Shown here: piece by piece, positions 18,556 to 28,237 of the stretch
Layout of the letters: the number at the start of each line of letters is the position of its first letter
Position numbering within the stretch: the first letter of the stretch is position 1
From: Lysinibacillus sp. FSL K6-0232
Lineage (GTDB): Bacteria > Bacillota > Bacilli > Bacillales_A > Planococcaceae
Reading direction: 5' to 3'
Assembly: GCF_038008325.1 (NCBI RefSeq)
Contig: NZ_JBBOYW010000001.1
Coordinates: forward strand, 1,974,001 to 2,038,000
DNA: 64,000 nucleotides
The notes under the pieces: generated by a model
What the model saw: the letters and a program-made list of their open reading frames with translations, nothing else
Databases searched by the model: none
Told to the model about the DNA's origin: nothing
Made by a program: the position numbers and the translations under genes

Positions 18556-19026
18556 ATGTATCGACAAGTAGATGATTTTGTTCATGAATGGTCAAATGCT
18601 GCACAAGGGACATTACAAGTATTACAGGCAATGACAGATGATAAGCTTGGACAAAGTATTGTAGAAGGGCATAGTACACTTGGCTGGCTTGGCTGGCATT
18701 TAGTAGGCGCAGCAGGTTACTTTAGTTATCTTGCAGGCTTAAAGGTTCCATCCATTCGTCAGGAAGACCCAGTGCCAGCAACGGCTGCTGAGATTGTAAC
18801 TGCCTATGAAAAGGTAGCCAATGCCATTAAGGAAGAGGTAGCAAAGCTATCTGATCAAGATTTACTAGAGGAAGTAACGGGCTTTACTAGACCAATGCCA
18901 AAGGGTGCTTTATTACGCGTATTAGTGGATCACCAAACACACCACCGTGGGCAAATGACGGTATTACTGCGTCAAGCAGGCTTACCAGTACCAGGTGTTA
19001 TGGGACCAACAAAGGAAATGCAATAA
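18556..19026 (+). CDS. DinB-family protein
   Basis: 156-residue four-helix-bundle protein of the DinB/YfiT type. Members bind a metal through three histidines and include thiol S-transferases; most have no assigned reaction. Likely ligands are the His in GWLGWHLVGA and the two in HQTHHRGQM near residue 130. GGGGG precedes the start. It is monocistronic with a promoter and a terminator. Confidence 0.85.
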   Translation: MYRQVDDFVHEWSNAAQGTLQVLQAMTDDKLGQSIVEGHSTLGWLGWHLVGAAGYFSYLAGLKVPSIRQEDPVPATAAEIVTAYEKVANAIKEEVAKLSDQDLLEEVTGFTRPMPKGALLRVLVDHQTHHRGQMTVLLRQAGLPVPGVMGPTKEMQ

Positions 19027-19034
19027 TAGTGGAT

Positions 19035-19068
19035 GCAGCAAATCAGCCGTAGATTTGCTGCTTTTTTT
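19035..19068 (+). terminator. Terminator of the DinB-family gene
   Basis: GCAGCAAATC (19035-19044) pairs with GATTTGCTGC (19052-19061), followed by seven T residues. Confidence 0.9.
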
Positions 19069-19099
19069 ATGGTATAACGGTGAGAAATCATTATTTTAA

Positions 19100-19779
19100 C
19101 TATTTATTGAAAATCAAGGCTATACACCACCAAGCTATGTAGTGGAGGTTTATCAAACGGAAACAACGCAACTTGATACCATTGTATCAGGGTCTTTTCA
19201 AGGCTTTGAGCAACATTATTTATTAAAAGCCTTACAGCAGCTTGGTCCTGCATTTGGTGGGGTGACGCAATTGCCTTATAGCGTGACGGATGATGAAATC
19301 CTTCATTTACATAGCAATGGGGTGCATGCATTACGCTTTAATATTCAACGAGATGGCTCAGAAGATTTATCGAAGCTAGCTAGCTTTGCAAGAAGGGTGT
19401 ACGATTTAGTTGGCTGGCATCGTGAGCTGTATATAGACGCTAAAGCATTACCTGAAATTGCAGCAACGCTTGAAAAATTGCCTGCTATATCGATTGACCA
19501 TTTAGGGCTATCGGAAGAAGGGCTTCCGCATTTATTAAAGCTAGTGGACAAAGGGGTGCGTGTCAAGGCTTTGGGCGTGTAGCGCTAGATGTGAAAAATG
19601 CTCTAACATCTATTGAGGCGATCAATCCAGATGCGCTTATGTTTGGCACTGATTTGCCATCAACAAGAGCAAAAAGACCTTTTGATGTGACAGATATCGC
19701 ATTGATTCAGCAGCTATTTGCTGAACAGGCTGCTGCGAAAATACTCTATCTAAATGCTATGCAATGGTATTTTAAGTGA
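19100..19779 (+). pseudogene. Broken amidohydrolase (PF04909-like)
   Basis: Two frames together encode most of a TIM-barrel amidohydrolase. The first runs from about 19142 to a stop at 19582 (SFQGFEQHYLL, then SIDHLGLSEEGLPHLL). The second runs to 19779 (MFGTDLPSTRAKRPF). The frames join near 19568-19580, where the expected KATGFGRV has lost a few bases. The N-terminus with the metal-binding HxH motif is missing, and no ribosome binding site fits. It is a remnant in decay; the intact enzyme would be a hydrolase or decarboxylase. Confidence 0.8.
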
Positions 19780-19783
19780 AAAA

Positions 19784-19818
19784 ATCCTCTGCCTAAAAAT
19801 TGTTGGCAGAGGATTTGT
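19784..19818. terminator. Bidirectional terminator
   Basis: AAATCCTCTGCC pairs with GGCAGAGGATTT between converging genes, with A- and T-runs on either side. Confidence 0.85.
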
Positions 19819-19826
19819 GATAGCCA

Positions 19827-21514
<1,688 letters not shown>

Positions 21515-21683
21515 GGCGTTCTTTCCAAGGGGGGAGGGGAATGAAGGAAATGGCATCTACAAAAAATGGAAGTTGAAATTATATTTATTTAAACGTTTTT
21601 AAGGAAAAGAACAGGTAAGTAAATGAAATTGATTTATCCCTAATTTATTACCTTTTAATATTTCATTGAAAGGAAGATGCTAA

Positions 21684-22683
21684 ATGTCTAGAAAAGTAAA
21701 AGAATTGAGAATGGACGATGTTGTTTTTAAGCCTAGCTTACAACCTAAGCAATCGAGAGATAATACTACCAAACGTAAATCCGATTCACTCCCAATAAAT
21801 CAAGCACTTGAAATAGTAAACCGACAGATGCAATTACAAGGACTAAGGCATAAAACTTTGTTGACCTATAACCAGACAATGCAAAAATTTGTAGAGTTTT
21901 TAAATCTTGAAACAGTGGAGGATATTAATAAAGATGGATTCATGAATTGGTTGGAATCACTTAATTATTTAGATAAAACAACATCAAGCTAACAGATTTA
22001 GGTTTGTATCGGCAATTTTAACTAGGTTTTATGATAACGGTTGGCTAAAAGAGCAAGGGAAGTTTTGGAAGGATATTAAAATTAAAGTTGATAAAAAAGT
22101 TAAAAAAGCAGCCGATGAAAAGGAACTTGAAATATTATTATCACTGATTGATACTACTTCATGGATTGGTTGGAGAGATGTAACGGTTTTAGTTTTACTT
22201 TATAGAACAGGGATCAGAATAAATACCTTGGCAAGTTTAAAAGAAAAGCATATCAATTTTAATGAAAAGATGTTAGTACTTTCAGGAGACATCATGAAGA
22301 ATGGAAAAGTATTGAAGCTGCCGTTGGATGATGAATTGTTAGCATTATTAAAAAGATTAATTCAACAAAATGAAGAAGTACGAAAACGTTACAAAGAGAA
22401 GAATGACTACGTGTTTATCACGAAATCAGGAAAAACAACTTTAAATTCCTATGCTCATAATAACGCAATATCTAAACGCCTTTATCATTACGCTAAAAAA
22501 TATGGTCTTAAATCGGTAAAACCACACAATATTCGAAGAACTTATGCAACGAATTTAAATCGTAAAGGGGTAAATATAGCGGTTATAAGTAAGGCTTTGG
22601 GGCATAGTTCCTTAGTAGTTACCGAGCGTTACCTAGAAGTAAATGTTGATGAAGTAGCGGATACTTTACGTAAATATTTATGA
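21684..22683 (+). CDS. Tyrosine recombinase of element A, two frames (+1 shift)
   Basis: An N-terminal frame (21684-21992, 102 residues, RBS GAAAGGAAG) holds a SAM-like core-binding start and ends ...KTTSS-TAA. Reading on in the +1 frame from the stop (AGC-T-AAC) gives SSNRFRFVSAILTRFY, which is exactly the expected continuation of a core-binding domain. The catalytic domain then runs to 22683. Catalytic residues are present: Arg in YRTGIRINTL, HNIRRTYAT (His/Arg), GHSSLVVTERY (His and nucleophilic Tyr). Either a programmed frameshift or a recent mutation joins the two. The recombinase should act on the 155-bp repeats. Confidence 0.85.
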
Positions 22684-23640
22684 TTTTAAGCAAAATAAAA
22701 AGAGGGGAAGTGTTCCAGCACTAACCCTCCAACTCATTTAGCAATAACCAATACAACTAAATATGAGCGATATTACGCCTTCATTTTACTTGAAAAAAAG
22801 TGAAAATGCAAAGGTCTAGTTTCCTATTTTCAAAAATAGGTTCGTTCCGTCTTGGTTGCCCACTAACAGGACGTTAAACAAAACTGGACAGGTTTGTCGT
22901 ACCGATGCACAAAAACGACTAGGATACTGCAAAACTCTTTTCTTGTTTAGAGTGTATCTAAAATAGTGAGAGCGACTATTAACGGCTAGGGGGATTACAG
23001 GCATGTTACGGCATGGGTAATCATAATCACGCTAGAATCAATTGCAAATAGCACATAATGGACTGTAATGTTATGAGATTATGAAAAGTGAAAACTTTCT
23101 ACAAAACAAGACGATACAGAAACCTCAGACACGACATGACGGTGTAATCGGTAGTTACTTATTATCTATTACTCTAATTTGAGTTTTTAGATAGTAGGTA
23201 ACAACTTTGCGAATATTTCCTAGAGCATCAGCCATTCTGGTGTAATGGGGGTTCAGTTGTCAAGCTAAATCGTTACATGGATTACTATTTTACTCTATCA
23301 AAGCTATAACACGCTCTATTCAGCTTAAAACACGCTTATACGATGCATTTGGAATATAAATAATATTCATTATGCCAAGGCATAGCAGACAAGGGTGTAA
23401 AAATTGTTTACTACCTTCTCTTTATCGTCTGTGTTACGCAGTGTCCCAGAGCAGGTCACGTTGAAAGTGAGTCACTCTGTGTGGCTGAGAGCAACACTAT
23501 CAGGTTATATAACCTTCCCCTCAAATATAAAGGGTTACGAAAACGATGCGTATGCAATACTCAAAAGGTTAAGTGAGTCCATGAAAAGGACTGAAAAGGA
23601 CTGAGAAGGACTAGCTATTTGCTAATCCTCATTTTAAATG
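22684..23640 (+). ncRNA. Candidate large structured non-coding RNA
   Basis: Nearly 1 kb without a credible gene but rich in helices. The best is 23154-23168 with 23188-23202: a 15-bp stem with two G-U pairs that exist only if the plus strand is transcribed, with a further ACTC/GAGT helix inside. Others include GATAC...GTATC around 22922-22957 and the perfect palindrome AGGTTATATAACCT near 23505. Prophages of Firmicutes can carry giant ornate RNAs (GOLLD, ROOL) of similar size. The assignment is a hypothesis. Confidence 0.35.
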
Positions 23641-23733
23641 ATGATGAGATGCAGGAGGCAATTGACAAAGGTTTAATTGGAGAACCGAAAAGAACTATTA
23701 CAAATTGTAATAGTTAAAAATGACTTTTTTCCT

Positions 23734-23762
23734 CACCGTCTACCAAACGAAAGAAGAATAGT
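23734..23762. repeat. 29-nt motif shared with element B, copy A
   Basis: Begins CACCGTCTACCAAACG and ends GAAGAATAGT; identical to 44219-44247. In both elements it follows a short ORF and a T-rich stretch and precedes a GC-rich hairpin. It does not appear to be coding. It could be a packaging or replication site, or part of an RNA. Confidence 0.7.
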
Positions 23763-23856
23763 CGTTGTTACGCTCAGGAACCTGAAAAAGGGGGACGGAA
23801 TTTAACCCTCCCGTTTATCTCATAATTTTTACTATGATCCAAATTACCGATGATGG

Positions 23857-24045
23857 GTAATTAGCTTTAAAGTATTAAAAGGGTCTAAGCAGTGTGAATA
23901 TTGTGGAATTAGGATTGAAGTTGTAAATAATAAAGTTAAGTATTGTAACAAATGTGATGTGATCGTAGATAGACTTAAGGCTAAAGAGAGAATGAATAAG
24001 ATAAGAAAAAAAAACGTTCGAAATAGAAACGTTCTTAACCGTTGA
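23857..24045 (+). pseudogene. Small zinc-ribbon protein remnant
   Basis: An open frame reads KQCEYCGIRIEVV, then KYCNKCDVIV and a basic tail RMNKIRKKNVRNRNVLNR before a TGA near 24045. The two CxxC pairs make a zinc ribbon like those of phage accessory proteins. No ATG, GTG or TTG start lies between the upstream in-frame stop and the first CxxC, so the 5' end seems lost or starts at a rare codon. Confidence 0.4.
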
Positions 24046-24480
24046 TGCACCAACAACATACTCATATTTGAAAGAGTACAATGTCATGCAAACAGCGTTA
24101 TATCAACGTTTGTTAGCATTTTTCAAGAATATTCGTTAAAGGAACAAAAATTAAGAACACTTAGAACTTATTTATCACAGTGGATACAAGTTAGGAAAAT
24201 AGAAACTCTCTTAACTATTGATATATCAACAACATGTTCAAATTTGAATGAGTATTAAGTGTTATAAATAGCGCCACATCAACGTTTGTGAGTGTTTTTC
24301 AAAAATATTCGTTAAAGGAATAAAAATAAATAAACTTTACCGTTTTAGAAACGCCACGAACCCTTGGTACATCAACATTCTTCTAAAATTTCATTTTCAT
24401 GAAACCATTATAGATAGCGTCCTATCAACGTTCATAGACGTTTTTCAAGAATGTTCTCTAAAGGAATAAAAAACGTCATT
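24029..24480. repeat. Three degenerate tandem repeats of about 150 bp
   Basis: Units near 24029-24153, 24211-24330 and 24340-24470 share ATCAACGTT followed by a TTTTTCAAGAATATTC-like segment and TAAAGGAATAAAA. ATCAACGTT-type words recur at 24508 (inverted), 33614, 33684 (inverted) and 35103. Such iterons suit a replication origin or a protein-binding array. Confidence 0.65.
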
Positions 24481-24557
24481 TTTGCATGAAAACCTTCGCA
24501 AAAGTATCTATAAACGTTGATATATTAGCATTTCGAGAGTTCCCTATAGGAAGGGTT

Positions 24558-24628
24558 AAAATGAGAAGTAAGAAGTTATCATTCTAAATGGTATTTATCA
24601 CAGTGGATACAAGTTGAACATTTGTCAA
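24558..24628. repeat. 71-bp direct repeat, first copy
   Basis: Matches 24714-24784 with one difference. Both contain the word TATTTATCACAGTGGATAC, also found at 24169-24192. The copies start 156 bp apart. No coding frame explains the conservation. Confidence 0.8.
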
Positions 24629-24713
24629 ATCTAAAAAGTAGACAAGCTAACAAACGCTTAAACCTTACTCGCTCTAAGTGTTCGAGATTATGCGTCTAAT
24701 TACATATATGAAG

Positions 24714-24784
24714 AAAATGAGAAGTAAGAAGTTATCATTCTAAATGGTATTTATCACAGTGGATACAAGTTGAACATATGTCAA
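24714..24784. repeat. 71-bp direct repeat, second copy
   Basis: Second copy of the 24558 repeat, 156 bp downstream. With the iterons just upstream it makes 24.0-24.8 kb the most repeat-rich part of element A and a plausible origin. Confidence 0.8.
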
Positions 24785-24994
24785 TATGAAATTTACAAGG
24801 ATAAAAAGGATGATAATAATGAATAATGTGTATATTCAGAAGTGTAGCGCAATCGTTACTCTCCCAACGGTTTCAAGATTCGATGACAAATCGTATATAT
24901 GATAGAGAGTATAAAATAAAGCACTTGATCTTATAGATTGAGTGTTTTTATTATGCTTTTAATTGTCTAAGCCATTTGGCAATTTCCTTTAATT

Positions 24995-25029
24995 TAGAGG
25001 GTAGATTAATTTCTACTCTCTATTTTTTT
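24995..25029 (+). terminator. Terminator before the capsid operon
   Basis: TAGAGGGTAG pairs with CTACTCTCTA (one G-U), followed by TTTTTTT. It closes the non-coding region upstream of the scaffold gene. Confidence 0.7.
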
Positions 25030-25206
25030 AAGCAAATATTTAACTTAAAATTTAATTCATACGAATTGATTTAAGCGTGTTTAGCATTAAAATGATAAAT
25101 ACTATTAGATTATATTTAAAACGTCTGTACGATTACGCTAGCTATCTTAAAATGTATGCTAGTGTGATTTTACATATAAAAACTTAAAAAGAAAGAAGGC
25201 GAAGTA

Positions 25207-25602
25207 ATGCAAGAGGAAGTAGAAGTAATGCAAGAGGAAGTCGAAAAAGTAGATGCAGAAGGTTCGGAGGAAACAGAATCCCTCGAAGAACGAGTTGCTA
25301 AGATGCAAGAAGAAAATCAGAAGTTACTTGAGCGATTAGAAGAACAGCAAGTCCAAGCAGAAAAGAATAATCTTATTGCAACATTAAATGCGGAAGGATT
25401 ATCTCATTTTGTCGGTTTATTTGATTTAACAACTACAGAGGAACGTGTAGCATTCCTTAAAAATGCAGTTAACTCTATTTTAGTAGCCAATGCATACCAA
25501 CCTAAGCAACAAGCCAAGCAAGAGGCATACGAGCAAGCCATTAACGATGGTGATGTTAATTCAGCAATTAAATTTAAATTATCAAAGTTTTTCGGTAAGT
25601 AA
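25207..25602 (+). CDS. Capsid scaffolding-like protein
   Basis: 131 residues, highly charged and helical. Residues about 1-60 are a Glu/Gln-rich coiled coil (EERVAKMQEENQKLLERLEEQ) and the C-terminus is basic (KFKLSKFFGK), the pattern of phage scaffold proteins, whose basic C-terminal helix contacts the capsid. The major capsid gene follows 120 bp downstream. The repeated MQEEVE at the N-terminus reflects a short internal DNA duplication. The scaffold role is inferred from composition and position. Confidence 0.65.
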   Translation: MQEEVEVMQEEVEKVDAEGSEETESLEERVAKMQEENQKLLERLEEQQVQAEKNNLIATLNAEGLSHFVGLFDLTTTEERVAFLKNAVNSILVANAYQPKQQAKQEAYEQAINDGDVNSAIKFKLSKFFGK

Positions 25603-25722
25603 CGGACAAAAATGTCCATAACTTAACCACAAAAATTGTTGTCATTAAAAGTAGTAACACTCCCCAAAATTGGGAAATCAAATACATAAAAAACTATAAA
25701 AACAGAAAGTAGGAATTTATTT

Positions 25723-26589
25723 ATGATCACAAGTCAAAACGGATTTACAGCAACAGAAAGTATTTCACTGTCACAAGAGTTAGCATTACTAGGAGTACAA
25801 GACACTCCTCTTTCATCTTTGTTACTATCAAAAGGTGTCGAAAAAGCAATGTCAACTGTCTACACTTGGAAGGAAAAAACACTTGCTACAGATGGTGAAA
25901 CAGATGCTGTTGAAGGTGCTGATACAGTTACGTTCCAACAATCTTCAACACGAGAATTGAGCAACTGCCTTCAAATTTTTAAACGTGCTGTAAGCGTGAG
26001 TGGTACAGCAGAAGCAATGCAATCAACGAAATTCAACGAGGAAATTGCAGACCGCCTATTAGAATTAAAAATCAAGTTAGAATCAATTCTAATTAATGGA
26101 CTTAAAAAGGATGGCTCTAAAACACCATTCATTCGTCAAATGTCAGGTTTAATTGAATTTGCTGATAATGGTAACGCTAAGTCTAATACAGATGTAGAAG
26201 CACTAATTAAAGATGGTATGCGTCAACTTTGGAATAACAAACTAACAGGTGGCACATATTATGCATTTGTTAATGCTGATGTTAAAGACAAAATTGACGG
26301 TATTTACAAAGATAAATATAGCTATCAACACCAAACAACAAACTTTGGTCTAATGGTTGAGACAATCAATACAAACTATGGTGTAGTCAACGTTGTATTA
26401 AGTCGTGATATTCCAGCGGATAAAATTGTTTTATTTAATGACGCATATGTAAATATGGCAGCACTACGTGAAGCACATTTTGAGGCACTTGCAAAAACAG
26501 GTGATAATACGAAAGGTCATGTTGTAGGTGAGTATACTCTAAAAGTAGGTAGTCCTAAAGCAGTAGCAGTTTTAACAGTTACAGAATAA
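25723..26589 (+). CDS. Major capsid protein, SU10 / DUF5309 type
   Basis: 288 residues resembling the SU10-type HK97-fold capsid family (DUF5309). Visible features are the N-terminal arm with VQDTPLSSLLLSKG, then WKEKTLA, EGADTVTF, and LSNCLQIFKRAVSVSGTAEA, the order typical of the family. The C-terminus VGEYTLKVGSPKAVAVL is a common end of such capsids. ATAGAAAGTAGGA upstream serves as ribosome binding site. It would form the shell of the particle. No separate maturation protease is found nearby. Confidence 0.8.
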   Translation: MITSQNGFTATESISLSQELALLGVQDTPLSSLLLSKGVEKAMSTVYTWKEKTLATDGETDAVEGADTVTFQQSSTRELSNCLQIFKRAVSVSGTAEAMQSTKFNEEIADRLLELKIKLESILINGLKKDGSKTPFIRQMSGLIEFADNGNAKSNTDVEALIKDGMRQLWNNKLTGGTYYAFVNADVKDKIDGIYKDKYSYQHQTTNFGLMVETINTNYGVVNVVLSRDIPADKIVLFNDAYVNMAALREAHFEALAKTGDNTKGHVVGEYTLKVGSPKAVAVLTVTE

Positions 26590-26601
26590 TACATAACTAA
26601 T

Positions 26602-26637
26602 TGAGGTTTCCCCACTTCGGGGATTCCTCTTTTTTAT
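26602..26637 (+). terminator. Terminator after the capsid gene
   Basis: GAGGTTTCCCC and GGGGATTCCTC form a short interrupted stem followed by TTTTTTATT just after the capsid gene. Confidence 0.55.
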
Positions 26638-26669
26638 TAATTTGAGGATATATAGGGGGAGCAATAAGG

Positions 26670-26849
26670 ATGTCAAAGGATGATTTATATGTAATGCGTA
26701 AACGTAAAAAAATTAAATTAAAAGATTTATCAGCACATATGGGTATTAGTATCAGCTTACTAAGTCGATACGAGAATAATTTATACAACTTTACAAAACG
26801 TAATCAAAAAATGTATGAGGACTACATTATTAACAAAAAATTAAACTAA
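26670..26849 (+). CDS. Small XRE-type helix-turn-helix protein
   Basis: 59 residues: MSKDDLYVMRKRKKIKLKDLSAHMG then ISISLLSRYENN, a near-complete XRE DNA-binding fold with no extra domain. A GGGGGAG lies 13 nt and AAGG directly upstream of ATG 26670. It could act as a Cro-like or antirepressor protein. It is the only regulator-like gene in element A. Confidence 0.7.
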   Translation: MSKDDLYVMRKRKKIKLKDLSAHMGISISLLSRYENNLYNFTKRNQKMYEDYIINKKLN

Positions 26850-27059
26850 AAAATTTAAACGAAAGAGAGTTGAAAAGGTTGGTTATTAATTTAAACTACT
26901 TCTCCTTGATTCCGCTCTAATTGTTTTTAATAGGATTTTTACAATAAAAATAATAGAAAGTTAAAAAAACAATCAATAAATTGTTAATTTAACTGCAATG
27001 TATATTGTATTTAATACTAGATATACGTTGCTTTGAGGATATAAGGAGGAGATTTAATT

Positions 27060-27109
27060 ATGATGAAACAAGAAGTAGAGGTGGTTGTTATTAACACAAT
27101 CGCTATTAA
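27060..27109 (+). other. Strong translation start leading into the next ORF (-1 frame)
   Basis: AAGGAGGAG precedes ATG 27060, which opens MMKQEVEVVVINTIAIK in a frame that runs out at 27192. The long ORF begins at ATG 27110 in the -1 frame and has no ribosome binding site of its own. Either the two are one protein joined by a frameshift at about 27108-27110, or the leader couples translation to the main ORF. Confidence 0.45.
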
Positions 27110-27940
27110 ATGGATAAAATTATTAAGGATATGTTCCCTGCATGGGTCAATCAAAAACAAGAAGGACACTACACAATATATGGAAATGATGTAGATAGTG
27201 CTTACAGTAACACACTTATACATAATTTATTTGGATATGAATCTAATGCTTACGTAGATAGAAATGGCTTCTATATTGCAGATACAACAAGTAAAAAAGA
27301 ATATATAGGAATTGATTTAGCGGTTATCAGTAAGGATATGAAAACGTGGGATAATCATGTAACTATGCTTAATAGTAATAGTCACGTTAATCCTAATTCA
27401 GCAAATATCAATAGTATCTTACGTATCACTCATGATAGCTACTTTAAAAAGTGTGCTTTATCTACAGCATTACAGATGATTGCATATTATGATTTACCAC
27501 TTCCATCTACTATTGAAGGGAAACGTGCGCTATTAGCAATTGATGGGGCACATGCAGGATTTTATAGTAAGAAGTTTAAAAATACATATATAAGTTACAT
27601 GAAGATGCTGGGACTAGATGAACTATTAGACGTATTGGATCAATCAAAGGAAAGTGACTTCAAAAATGCTTTACCTTGTGAAAGTTTAACCTTTAAGAAT
27701 AGTCTAGTGTCGTTCCCTACGTCAGAACATCAGGAAAAAATAGAACAATTATTAGAAACAAAGTTATACATACCGAAACAAGAATTTAAATTATCAGTTA
27801 AGTTTCATAATCACTATTTGGATAAAAGTAGATACAAACAACTTAAAACTGATATTACACGTACCAAAGCAGTATTCAGTATTGCAGCATTAAATAAAGA
27901 TAAAATCAGTTTTAGTCAAATGACAAAAATACATAAGTAA
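27110..27940 (+). CDS. Hypothetical protein of element A
   Basis: 276 residues, soluble, not recognised. The N-terminal part has DVDSAYSNTLIHNLFGY and the middle ALLAIDGAHAGFYSKKF; no membrane segment or nucleotide-binding motif is visible. A good ribosome binding site exists only for the short out-of-phase start at 27060. It precedes the replication-initiator-like gene, so a role in replication or early control is possible. Treat the function as unknown. Confidence 0.7.
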   Translation: MDKIIKDMFPAWVNQKQEGHYTIYGNDVDSAYSNTLIHNLFGYESNAYVDRNGFYIADTTSKKEYIGIDLAVISKDMKTWDNHVTMLNSNSHVNPNSANINSILRITHDSYFKKCALSTALQMIAYYDLPLPSTIEGKRALLAIDGAHAGFYSKKFKNTYISYMKMLGLDELLDVLDQSKESDFKNALPCESLTFKNSLVSFPTSEHQEKIEQLLETKLYIPKQEFKLSVKFHNHYLDKSRYKQLKTDITRTKAVFSIAALNKDKISFSQMTKIHK

Positions 27941-27961
27941 GTAAGAAAGGGAAATTATAAC

Positions 27962-28156
27962 ATGAATAAATTAAACGATAAAAACTTTTATTATTGCTAT
28001 GACGCAAAGATGTCTAGGTATTTATCAGACAATAATATCAATTACATTGTAAAGGCTAAATCATTGAAAGATAGTCGTATATTTACTATGTATGAACGAA
28101 ATAAAGAGTTTTACGATGTGCTACATGCCTATTTATTAATTACAAAAGCACAATAA
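27962..28156 (+). CDS. Small hypothetical protein (DUF5659-like)
   Basis: 64 residues beginning MNKLNDKNFYYCYDAKMSRYL, with the patterns fyYCYD, yLsdnnInYI and a C-terminal helix VLHAYLLITKA. This recalls a small phage/plasmid family, DUF5659; I cannot confirm it. AGAAAGGG lies 11 nt upstream. It lies between the 276-residue hypothetical gene and the initiator-like gene. Confidence 0.6.
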   Translation: MNKLNDKNFYYCYDAKMSRYLSDNNINYIVKAKSLKDSRIFTMYERNKEFYDVLHAYLLITKAQ

Positions 28157-28237
28157 ATTTGAATACATAAGGCATGATTCAGTTTTGAGTTGTGCCTTTC
28201 TATATAAAAATATTATAAAAAAGAAGGTAACTAAGAG

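Noticed and set aside
22816-23004. Minus-strand 62-codon ORF in element A
   Set aside because: No ribosome binding site and no recognisable features; it overlaps predicted RNA helices.
23404-23604. 66-codon ORF in the non-coding part of element A
   Set aside because: No ribosome binding site, odd composition and it crosses strong RNA helices.
24029-24784. Possible CRISPR array
   Set aside because: Repeats differ in length and are degenerate, spacing is irregular, units exceed 70 bp and no cas gene is near.
22684-25206. Suppressor or other tRNA genes that could explain the in-frame stops
   Set aside because: I looked for T-arm and cloverleaf patterns and found none that fit.
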